DNA of 64,000 bases, taken from positions 1-64,000 of the forward strand of contig JAYTOI010000009.1 in NCBI GenBank assembly GCA_043747875.1, in the 5' to 3' direction. A program made the translations under genes and the position numbers. The notes under the pieces are model-generated. The model was not told where the DNA came from, made no database searches, and saw nothing but the letters and a program-made list of their open reading frames with translations. Source of the DNA: CADEED01 sp043747875 (GTDB lineage Bacteria > Pseudomonadota > Gammaproteobacteria > Steroidobacterales > Steroidobacteraceae). Below are positions 40,501 to 52,500 of the stretch, piece by piece. The stretch's first letter is position 1. Each line of letters begins with the position of its first letter.

Positions 40501-43500
40501 TTCGTTCGGACGCCTCAAGCAGGTCACCGACGCGCGCACGAATGTCACCAGGTTCGAGTACGACCGGCTCGGCCGGCAGATCGCGACGGTCGATGCCCTC
40601 AACGTGCGCCGGCGCTCCGCCTATGATGCGTTCTCGCGCACGACGAGCACGTTCGACGCCTACAACAACGAGACGAAATATCTCTACAACGACGCCACGC
40701 GGCGCGTGATCGTCACGACGCCCGAAGGCGTGAGCGTCGCGACGGAATACAACCGGCACGGCGAAACGCTGCGCGTCACCAACACCGACACGACCACCGT
40801 CTATACGTACGACGCCAATGGAGCGTTGAAATCCGCTTCCGACGGCCTGGGTGCGCTCGAGAACCGTCTCTACGATTCCGTGGGCCGCGAAATCCGGCGC
40901 GAGAACGCGCGCGGTGTCGCGACCACGTTTGCATACGATGCGAGCAACCGCCTGCTGTCGCGCACCGTCGATCCGACCGGGCTCAATCTCACTACCTCTT
41001 ATCTCTTCGGCTCCGACGCGACCTCGCAGTTCGTCGATACCACCGAGCCCGGCGGTCGTGTGACGCGCACGCGTTACGACCAGGACGGACGTACTACCGT
41101 CGTCATCTCGGGGTTCGGCAGCGAAGCTCCGATCACGACGGCCTACCAATACGACGCCGCGAACCGCACGGTGCTCGTGACGGCGCGGCCCGGCACGGCG
41201 GCGGTCGTCCGCACCCAGTACAAATACGACAACCTCGGCCGGCGCATCGAGGAGATCGTCGACCCCATCGAATTCGGCGGGACGCTCAATCTCAGCACCC
41301 GATACCGCTACGACGCCAACGGCAACGTCACGCGCAAGATCGATTCGCGCAACGTCTCCACGTGGTTCGTCTACGACACGCTGAACCGCGTCACGCACGC
41401 CATCGATGGGGCGGGCGGCGTCACGGTGACCACGTACGACAATGAGAGCCGCGTCACCTCGACGCGCACGTACACGGCGGCGATCAACGTCTCCTCGTGG
41501 ACGAATCTCGACGCACCGACGACGTCGAATGTCACGCTCGTCACGAGCGCGAACGACCAGCTGATGCGCTCGTTCTACGACCGCGACGGCCGTGCGACCT
41601 ACGGCATCGACGGCGTCGGCACGGTTACGCAGCGTACGTTCGACACGCGCGGCAATGTGACCCGCGCGCGGCGCGTCAGCGCGCTGCAGCTCACGGGCAA
41701 CTACGCGGATGCGGCCGCGGTGACGTCGGCGCTCGGTGCCGCCGCGAACACGCTCGCGGCCGCCGACCAGGTGTCCTGGACCGCATACGACCTGCGCGGC
41801 CGCGCGGAATTCACCGTGGACTCGATGAACGGCGTGAACGCCGCCGTCCGTAAATTCACCTACGACGCGAACGGCAACGTCATCGCCGAGCGGGGATATT
41901 TCTCGGCGCGCGCGGTCAATCCTGCGGGCAACTCGCTCGCCACGCTGCGCGCCTGGGATACGGCGAACGCATCGGCAACGGACGATCACGTCACGCTGTT
42001 CTGGTACGACTCGGCCGATCGCCAGCGCTTCGTGCTCGATGCGGAGGGCTACGTCACCCAGAATCGCTATGACGACACGACGCGGGCCTCGCAGACCACC
42101 CGCTATGCGACGCGGCCGAGCGGTCTGAGCGCCGGCTCGACGATCGCACAGGTGGGTACCGCCATCGTCACCCACATCGACGACCGGACGAAGACGATGT
42201 GGGTCGATGCCACCGATCGCGTGCGTTTCGTGCTCGATGGCGAGGGTTATCTCACCGAGACGCAGTACAACGACAACACGGGGGCGGTGACGCGCATCGC
42301 CTACGCGGCGAAACCCGGCGGTCCACAGGCGATCAGCACCACGCTCGCGACGATGGTCGCGAGCCGCAACCTGACCCCCGCGCGCGACCGCTCCACCACC
42401 AGCTGGGTGGACGCCGCGAATCGCCAGCGCTTCATGCTCGACGCGGAAAACTATCTCACCGAGACGCGTTACCACGATACGAACGGCTCGACGACCGTCT
42501 ATGCCTATCTGTCGCGCCAGAACCAGTTCAGCGCGGCGTCGACGCTCGCGAATCTCACGGCCGCCAACGCCATCACTCTCAATGCGAACGACGAGAACAC
42601 GCGTGAGGATTACGACGCCGCCGGGCGGCTCTGGCGGGTGACGGACTCGCACCTCAAGAGCGAGTTCTTCGTCTACGACGGCGCGGGCAACAGGACGAAA
42701 TTCGTCAACAAGAAAGCGGCCAGCCCGACCGACGCCGCGTACACCTGGACGTACGAGTACGACGCCAACGCACGCCTGATCGTCGAGCGATCGCCAAACG
42801 TGCTCGTGACCACGGTCACGGAGAGCGGCGGCACATTCACGGTGACAGCGGATGCGAGCGTCTCGCTCGTGACGCGCACGAACTACGACTTCTTCGGCAA
42901 CGTCACGAGTCGCGTCGAGGCGGAAGGTCTCGCGAACCAGGCGCGCACGACCAGTTGGGAGTACGACGCGCTCGGCCGCCAGATCGCGAGCCTCTCGCCG
43001 ACGATCGGCATCTACGACGCGACCACCGGAGATTCGCAGACGGGTGGCGCCGGCGCGGTGTCGCGCACCGAAATCAGCACCGCGATCCGCACGGAAGTGG
43101 GGTACGACGTATTCGGAAACGCCTTCCGCAATCGCCAGGTCCTGGCGACACAGGCATCGGATGCGGCCAAGGGCGTCTACACGTACAAGGCGTACGACAG
43201 ACTCGATCGAGCCCGCTACGACATCGACAACAAAAAATACGTCACCGAGCACGTGCTCGATGCTTTCGGCAGCGAATCGATGACCATCCGTTACGCGAAC
43301 GCGCGCAATGGCGCGGCTTTGCCGTCCACCGGCATCGGCGGCTTGCGCCTCTCCGACGCGACCAACGGGCTCACCGCGGACGGCGTGAAAGACCGCGCGG
43401 TGTACAGGACGTACGACCACAACGGCCACGCTCGCACCACCAAGCTGACCGGCGCATGGAGTTACCTGCCGACTGCCGACGGTTCGCCGGGCGCACTCGT

Positions 43501-46500
43501 ACAAACCCAGCCGACGGTCGAATACTTCTACAACGCGTTCGGCGAGGCCAACAAAGTACGCGAGTTCGTGATGGCCGGCGCGACCAGCACCTGGGCGAAT
43601 TCCTTCAAGTACTACGATCGTCGCGGCCTCACGGTGGGCGCGGTCGATCCGGCAAACTACTACACCCGCTTCGACTACGACGGCGTTGGCAATCTCAGCT
43701 CGCAGACCGAGTTTGCGCTCAAGAACACCGACACCATCGACGAGACGACGTTCGGTACCGTCAACGCGTCGGCGAACGGCGCCGATCCCGGCAGCGACCG
43801 CGTCATCAACTACGCCTACGACCAGCTGAACCGCCGCATCTCCGAGACGCGCGTCAACTTCGAATACAGCAACTCCACGGGCAGTGTCACGCCCGGTTTC
43901 ACCACCGCCGCCGCGGCCGCGTACGTCAAATACGGGTACGACGCGCTCGGCAACCAGACGCGGATGGAGGACGCCCTCGGCGGTGTCACGTACACGTTCT
44001 TTGACGTGCTGGGCCGGGCGATCGCCGTCGCCACGCCGACGCGCGACCGCGGCGAAAGTTCGCAGGTCGCGGGATACTCGCGCATGCTGCGCGACGCGCA
44101 CGGCGTGCTCGCGCAGCAGATCGAGTACTACAACGGGCTCGCGGTGGGGGCGATCGGCGCGGGCGATGCGCCGGCATTGCCCGCCGCACCCGCGGCCAAT
44201 GCCCTGGATCGAGTCACCACGATCGCATCCGACAAGGTCGGCCACGCGCTGGCCGCCAGGAATGCGCTGAACAAGGTGAGCTACTCGTCGTACAACGAGC
44301 GCGGCGACATCGCGAAGGAATGGCAACCGGTCGTCAATCCTAACAACCCGGCCGTGACCGAAACGCGCGTGATTGTTTACCGCTACGACGAGGTCGGCCA
44401 GCTCACGCAGCGGCAGGAGACGCAGCGCGCAGGCGCGGCGCCGGTGACGCGCAACCAGGACTACAACGGATTCGGCGAGGTCACGCTCGCGTACAACACC
44501 GGCGCTCCCGGTTCCGACCAGGAATACTTCCACTACGATCAGCAGGGCCGCCTGTGGCGTACGAACGGCGGGGACGGCGTCGACAAGATCATCCTGTACG
44601 ACCTCGCGGGCCGCACGACGCTCGAGGTGCGCAGCCAGAACACCGATCTCGCCAACGGCGCCTGGACCAACGCGAACGCCGCGCTCACGGCACTCGCCGG
44701 CATTCCGACCGCAAACGTGATGCGCACCGAAACGGTGTACGACATTCGTGGCAATGCCATCGAGCAGCGCTCGCCGACGTTCGAGCTCGGCGCAGCGCTG
44801 CCGGCCGCCGCTTCAACCGTTTCGGTGGGCGTCAACTCCAGCTTCACGGTAAATCCCAGCCACTTCCGTGTCCATTGGACGCCGGCGACGATGGGGCAGA
44901 GGGTCTACTTCGGATATCGCCTCGCGGGTACCACCGACACGTTCACCGAAGTGTTCGTCGACAAACCGTCGAACTCGCTGCACGGCGCGAACATCAACGG
45001 GCTCGACAGTCGCCTGTTCGAATACCGCATCGCCTATTTCGGCGGGTCGGATCCGATGGCGTTGTCGGAGACGATGGGCACGTTCCAGCTCACGCGTACC
45101 ACGACGACGACGGCGAACGTCACGGTGGATCCGCAGGATCCCGCGTCGCAGATCCCGTCCGTGCTCGGAACCTATACGAACGGTATCGTGACCTGGGCCG
45201 CGCCACCCGCGCCCGCCATGGGCACGATCTTCCGCGCGTACTTCACCGTCGCCGGAATCCAGGTACAGGCAACGCTCTCCGGTGGCATCCTGCGCGCCGA
45301 TCTCACCGGCATCACGGCGTTGAGGGCGGCGGGCACCCATACCTTCACCATCGAGCATCTGCGCGATGGCGTGCTGGTCGGGAAGAACACCGGCAGCCTG
45401 ACCTCCGACGGCATCATCACGACGGTCACTGCGCAAAACCCGCTCAATTTCGCGCCACCGTCGTACAACACGCCGATCGTGAGTCCGCAGATAGTTTCGG
45501 GCGGGCAGGTCGGCGCACGCGTGATCTCCGTCGAGACGGGCACCGGGGTCTACCCGACTCCCGGCACCACCTGGTCCGGCACGAACATCATCGACCTGAC
45601 GTGGGGCGACATCGGTGCGGGTGCGATCCGGGTCGAGATCGTCTACGACGTCCCCGAGCACTACTACTACGAGCCCGATCCTAACAATCCCTCCGAGGGC
45701 AACATGATCTTGTCCCCGGGATGGGACAACTTCGTGCGCACCTTCGATTTCACCAACAAACCCACCGGAGCGAGGCTCGAGTGGGCCATGTCGTCGCCGC
45801 TGAACGAGTTCGGTGGCTTCGAGAACCTGCACGTCGCGCGCGTGAAGCGCCAGATCAACGGCGTGTGGACCACGATCCTCGAGCAGGCGAATCCCCCGCT
45901 CGACATCGGCCGTTCGATGAGCTGGACCGCGCCGGCACAGCCTATCTACGAAGAAGGGAACATCACTCCGCGGTTCGAGTGGCGGGTGAATGCGACCGGC
46001 AGCTATACGACGGTCACGCCGTCGTTCAACGGCACCGTCTACGGCGTCAACCTCAGCAATTTCCAGACCGGCAACTACGACTACATCCTGAGCTACCTAC
46101 TCGCCGACGGCAGAGTCCTCGCGAGACAGACCGGCACGTTCGTCCTCAACGACGGGACCACCGGGTTCACCGTCACGACGACGGTTGCTCCGCAGAATGC
46201 GCCGGCCGCGACGGCGCCGATCACCGCCATCACCGGTACCGGCGGTGCCAACACGATCAGCTGGTCGAACGTGACCTCGCAGGGGATCCAGGCGACCGAA
46301 GTCGTGGGCCAGTTCCAGGACCAGTTCAGCTGGGTCGGCGGCAACTCTGTCAGGCCGACGTGGACGGGCGGCGGCAATTCAGGCTGGGTAGTGATCGAAT
46401 ACATCACTTCCGGCGAGCAGTTTTCCGGCACGAACGAGAGCGTGATCGCCTCCGCAGAGGCACGGACCTGGTCCGGCACGATGACACGCAATGCCTCCAA

Positions 46501-49500
46501 CGGGTTCCAGTTGGCGGAAAGCGGGGGCGGCCCGTACTGGGCCTCGCAGTTCCCGGTGGGCGGCGTGAGCTCGATCTCGCGCATGCGGGTGTACACCGCG
46601 CAGGGCGGTACGCTCATCGCCGATTCGGCGAACCCGACGGGACCCGCGCGCACGATCTCCTGGGCCGCACCGGCGAGCGAACCGGGCATCACCGCACGTG
46701 TCTGGTACAACAACGGCAGCACGCTGCTGGGCACGGCGACGCGCAGCGGCAACACGTTCAGCATCGTCGTCGAGGCACTTCCGGCAGGCGCGAATTCGAT
46801 CCTCATCGAGTACACGCGCGCGGATGAATCGTGGATCTACCTCTCCACGCGCGCGACGTTGACCCAGAGCACCAGCACGCCGGTCGTCTCGAACATCATC
46901 GTGACGAATCGCGACGCGCCCTGGTTCACGAGCATCACTGGAAATTCGACCAGCGGCACGATCGGCTGGAGCGGTCCCGCGCTCGGGTCCGGACACGTGG
47001 CCTATCTGCAGTACAAGTCCGCCCCCAATACCTGGACGACGTGGCAATCGTGGACCACCGGATCCAGCTTCTCCTACAACCTGTCGGCACTCGCCACCAC
47101 GACCGCGACTAACTACGAGTTCCGGATCCTGTACATGGACGGCGTGAACTCGTGGCCGTACCTGAGGGCGCAGGGCAGCGTCACACTGCAGCGTTTCAAC
47201 ACTGCCACCCCCGCTTCGGTCACGCTGACCGGGACACCGGTCAACACCAACTACCCGGCGGAGATCATCCTTCCCACCGTCAATGCCAGCGCGAAGCGGT
47301 TGGAATGGACGCGCGCGAAGAACGATCCCAGCGACCGGATCGTCGTCAAATACACGACGCCATTCGTGACCGGCGGCCAGGAATTTCCCGTCACGCCCAC
47401 CGCGGGCGCGAACGGCCTCTACTACATCGACCTTGCACAGTTCGTCGGGGTGAGCAACCGCGAGTACCGCTGGGAGATCAAGTACTACAGCGGTGCGAGT
47501 CAGACCTCGACCAGTTACGCACGGGCCTGGTTCGCGCACGGTCTCACCGTCAGCCAGAGCGCGCAGCCGACGTTGCGCATCACGAGCCAGTCCGTGCTGT
47601 TCCCCAGCCAGGCCACGCAGATTTCCACGCCGGTGTTCCGCGCGAGCGATCGCTCGCTGTACTTCACCGCGCCGGCGCTTGCGCTCGCGGACGTCCGGTT
47701 CCGGCTCAATGCCGGCCTGGCCGGCGAGACCTTTCTCACGGTGGTCGCGGACGGCGCGGGGTACCGCGCATTCCTGCCGGCCGTGATGCCAGCACCGCCA
47801 GTGCCCGGCGGGCCCAATGAGTACGTGGTGGAATTGCGGAATTCCTCCGACCAGCTCTATGGAACGTGGTCCGGCGACGTCGCCGTGATCACCACGCTCG
47901 GCTCGATCACCGGGCAGAACATCACGAAGTATTCGACGGTACGTCCGGACAACACGCTCGAGATCGGAATGAGCATCGGCGTTCGCCCCATCGTGGATCC
48001 GCCGTATGCGGTCTATTCACTCGCGGACGGCGGCTTCGGCGGAGACAACGGCACCGATGAGCTTCCCGACTATCCGGCGCTCGGCGCCGCGCGCTGGGGA
48101 ACCGACACCACGGTCGGGGGCGGAGGCTGGTACAAGCTGGCGGAAAATACGACGTTACCCCCGCCGTACGACCGTTTCGCGCATCTCACCGAAAGCCAAT
48201 ACCACTACTACGACAATCACCTCACCCTCTCCTGGGAGCGCGATGATCGCGCGCCGTACGAGTACAAATTCGAGTACTGGCCGAGCGGCACTCCGGCGGA
48301 TGTGAGGACCCTCGATGTCTGCGGGCCGGATTTCTCGTACTGGGCCGTGGACGTCCACGGCGTCGCATCCGGCACCTACGGCTGGCGCATCACGCGCAGG
48401 CACACCGGTTCGCCCATCGCGCTCGGAACGCGCGAGGGTACGTTCACACGCGGCGCCACCAACAGCGTGACCGTGGGCTCGCCAGCGTTCGCGCCCGGTC
48501 CGGTGGCGACGCCCAAGACGAAGCAGGAATACGACCGCTGGAACAACGTCACCAAGGCCATCGACGCGGCGGGCAACGAGACGAAGTTCCGCTACAACTC
48601 CATGGACAAGGTGGTCAGGACCACGGAAGCGCTCGATCTCGTCATCGACAGGCAGGTGAGCGCAAGCACCCCGGTCTCGACGCAGGCCGAGAAGCGCAAC
48701 TACTTCGACTTGTTGGGCCGCCTGATCGAGACACAGGACGGTTACGACCAGGCCAACCGGGCTACCTACAACCTCGCCGGCCAGATACTCACGCAGCGCA
48801 ACGCGGACGCCGGCCGCTACGGCGGCGCCGTGAGCCGCAGCGTGTACGACATCTTCGGCAATGTGACGCAGACGGTCGATCAGCTCGGCTACATCACCCG
48901 CAACAAGTACGATGCGATGGGTCGCCTGACAGAAGTCTGGCGTGAGATCGAACTCAACAAGTTCGCCAACAAGAATCTCTCGACCGACTTCACCGTGGTC
49001 GCCAACGGGATGCCGTTCATCCAGAAGATCGTGTACGAATACGACGACGCGGGACGTCGCGTGAAGGAGATCAACGGCGCGAACGAGGAGACCAGATACT
49101 TCTACGATCTCGCCGGCAACATCGTCAGCCGTCAGGCGCCCACCGGCTCGATGACGTACGACTACGATCCATACGGCAACGAGATCCAGGAGACCGATGC
49201 GCTCGGCAGCACGCGCCGCTGGACTTATGATGCGTTCCAGCGCGTGCAGACGCATGTCGAGCTGACGAATACGACGACCCAGCCGGCTGGCATCAATACC
49301 GGCGGCCTGTCGGTCAAGTACACCTACAACGACGCCGGCTCCCTGACGTGGCAGCGGCACGTCGATTCGAATGGCACTTTGTTAGCCGGCCTGCAGAACA
49401 TCGCCTTCGCCTACGACAACGCCGGCCATCTCAAGACGATCGCCGATGCCGGCGCGGAGCGGGTGACGAGCTACCGGTTCGATGCGGCCGGCCGGCAGGT

Positions 49501-52500
49501 GCGCGAGACCGTGCTCGTGACCGGCAAGATGCACCAGGACACGCGCATCTCGTACGACGCGCACAACCGCGTTCGGAATCTCTCGGATCCCGACTACGCG
49601 CTGAGCATCACGTACGACGTCAACGGCATGCGCGGGCAGCTGCGCGCGTCGTACCTCGGCGACCTGTACGGCCAGGACTTCGAGGACATCGATTACGAAT
49701 ACGACGAAATGAACCGGGTCACGCGCATGGTGCTCGATACCGGCCGCGAAGTGAGCTTCATGACGGACACCGTGCAGGAGGTGTACGAGTACAACGCGCG
49801 CGGCGAGCGTACCAAGCGGACCGCGCTTGGACAGTATTGGGGCCAGAAGGCGAACGGCGACTATACGATTTTCCGGCCTAACGCCAGCACTCCGCCGGAT
49901 CCGATCGAGGAGATATTCCAGTACGACGGCCTCGGGCGCCTCAAGGTGCACCAGCGCGATCTGGTCACTCCCACGGGCAAGACCAAGGTCGATCTGCACA
50001 GCTATACGTACGACGGTGCCTCGCGCGTGAAGACCGACTATGCGCTGAGCATCGAGAACGACAAGCTGGTCAAGCGCAAGACGACCAACGAGTACACCAA
50101 CGGCCGTCTGTTCACGCAGGACATATGGAAGGGAAAGCTCAACGAGACCGACGCGCAGTTGAACCACGATCAGCTCATCACGTACGGTCGATCCATCTAC
50201 TCCACGGCGACGGCCGATGCCTACAACAAGTTCACCATCGGCTTCGACGATGCCGGCAATCTGCGCGGCTACAAGCTCCAGATCTTCGGCGACGGCGGCT
50301 ACACGACTACCTACCGGAGCAAGTTCGAGCTCGGTGGCAGCTATCTGGAGAAAAACCAGAATGCCTCGTCGAGCAAGGCGCTGAACAGCGGCGACACGAC
50401 CCGCTACTACAACGTGAATCACGAGCTCGTCAAATTCACCGACGAAGGCACTTCGCAGCAGGCACCGCACCAGCGGCGCGACCTCGTGAACAATCAGTCG
50501 GGCCAGGTGCTGACCGCACTGAAAGGCATCCAGACGGACCTGGACCGGGCGTGGGATGAGAGCACCCAGGGCACCTTCACCAGCACCGGCGGTGGACGCC
50601 GGCAGTATTACTTCTACTGGCAGAACCAGCTGATCGGATCGATGGGTGCCGCGCCGCTCGATGGACTGGCGCATGGGAAGTTCGACGTCAATTCGACTTC
50701 GATCTCCGGCAATCAGAACACGCCGGACACCGTTGTCGCACAGGCCGGCGACACGCTGAGGATCCTCGCGGGGCGAATCTACGGCGACTCGGGCCTCTGG
50801 TATCTGATCGCGCAGGAGAACGGACTCACGGAGCCTGACGAGGCGCTCGTGGTCGGCACGGAGCTGCGCATCCCGAACCGGGTCGTCTCGCTGTCGAACA
50901 GCAGTGACAGCTTCAAGCCTTTCAACGCCGCCGACGTGTTGGGCGATCTCACGCCGACGCAGAAGCCGAAGGCCCCGAAGGGCTGCGGCATGCTCGGCAT
51001 GATCATCATGATCGTGGTGATGGTCGTGGTGACCATCTTCACCGCGGGTGCGGCTGCACCGGGAGCCGCTTCGCTACTCGCGGCCGCCGGTACGACCGGC
51101 GCGGGCGCAGTGTTTTCCGCCGGGCTCGCCGTGCTGAGCGGAAGCGCGGTTGCGGCCGGCTCCATCGGCCTCGGTGCGGCGATGTTCGCGGCCGGCATCG
51201 GTGCCGCGGCCGGCAGTATCGTGAGCCAGGGCGTCGGCATTGCGATCGGCAATCAGGACAAGTTCGACTGGAAGCAGGTCGGCATCTCGGCGCTCACGGC
51301 CGGCGTCACCGCGGGTCTCGGAGGAATCGCGACGGGCGTCGCGAAGGGCGTCCAGATGAGCAAGTTCCTCACGAACACCGGCAAATTCCTCAACGCCATC
51401 GGCAAAGCCGGTCAGGCGGCGGTCGGCTCTGCACTCAGCCAGGGGCTCGCCGTCGCAACGAAAATGCAAAGCAGCTTCAGTTGGAATCAGGTCGCGGTGG
51501 CGGCGATCTCTGCACCGGTCAAAGACTTCGTCGGTGGCGTCGTGGGCGGTGCCGCTGGAAACATGGGTCGCGTCGGCGCGTTCCTCGGCGACTTCGCGGG
51601 CAATGTGGCCACTGGCTATGTCGCGCGGGAGTTTGGCGGAAAGATGACGTCTGAACAGGTCTGGGCGGATGCGTTCGGAAATGCCATAGCCAGCTCGATC
51701 GTAGATCTCGCGGCCAAGGACGAGGAGTTCACGGGTGACGACACCATGTCGATAGGTGCGCGCATCGCAGCCCGTACGGACCATTTCTGGGAGCGAAATT
51801 TCGGAGCGCTCGCGCGGGGACGCGGGAGTGCCGTCGTTGACTCGGTCGAGCGCAGGGAGGCAGAGATGCTCTCTTCCGCGCGTATCCTCAACGAGGACGG
51901 TTCGATTTCAACGGAGGCAGTTGGCCCAGCAATGGGAATCAACAACGCGCCCGGGAAAGTGCCGAACGAGCCCGCGGCCGGGAGCGCGACAGCGCCGAAC
52001 CGCGGAGCCTCCGGCGCGACATCCATTCAGCCTGCAAGCGAGGAAGCACTCGACGAAATCGTCGTGTATGGCACTCGGCCCGCGCCCAGCAGAGGACCGG
52101 ACAACGGCAGGGTAGGGATACCCAAATTCTCCGTGTTCACGAAGGCGATGGACGACAATCTGACGGCCCGGCTCAAGAAGGCTGAAGACTCCGGCGATAC
52201 CGCGGAATACAACCGTCTCCGTTTACTAGTTAGCAAAAATATCCTCGTATCGAGCATGCAGGGATATCCAGTCACGCAGGACCAACGGGATGCGGTGGCG
52301 GGGCGCGATACCATCGCCTATTGGAAGTCCGTCTACGACCAGAGCGGTGGGAAGCAGGGGCGCATAGAGCTCATTGGCTGGGGTCAGGGAGACTATGTGG
52401 GGGCAACCAAGACGGAGAGCGCCTTGGCCGGAATGACGTGGAAAAGCATGAGCGCTGCGGTCGACGCGCACAACGCTCTGCTGCATGACGATCTGACGAT

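Noticed and set aside
39905..44533. Very long open frame on the minus strand (about 1540 codons), and a similar one at 57986-61390
   Set aside because: They lie antisense inside giant genes whose plus-strand frames show clear YD repeats. The translations are Arg/Val/Asp-rich and repeat in step with the sense strand, as expected of shadows in G+C-rich repetitive coding DNA.
32000..51000. CRISPR-like array or satellite DNA suggested by regularly repeated motifs
   Set aside because: The repetition is imperfect and in codon register, encoding YD and propeller repeats; there are no constant repeats with unique spacers.
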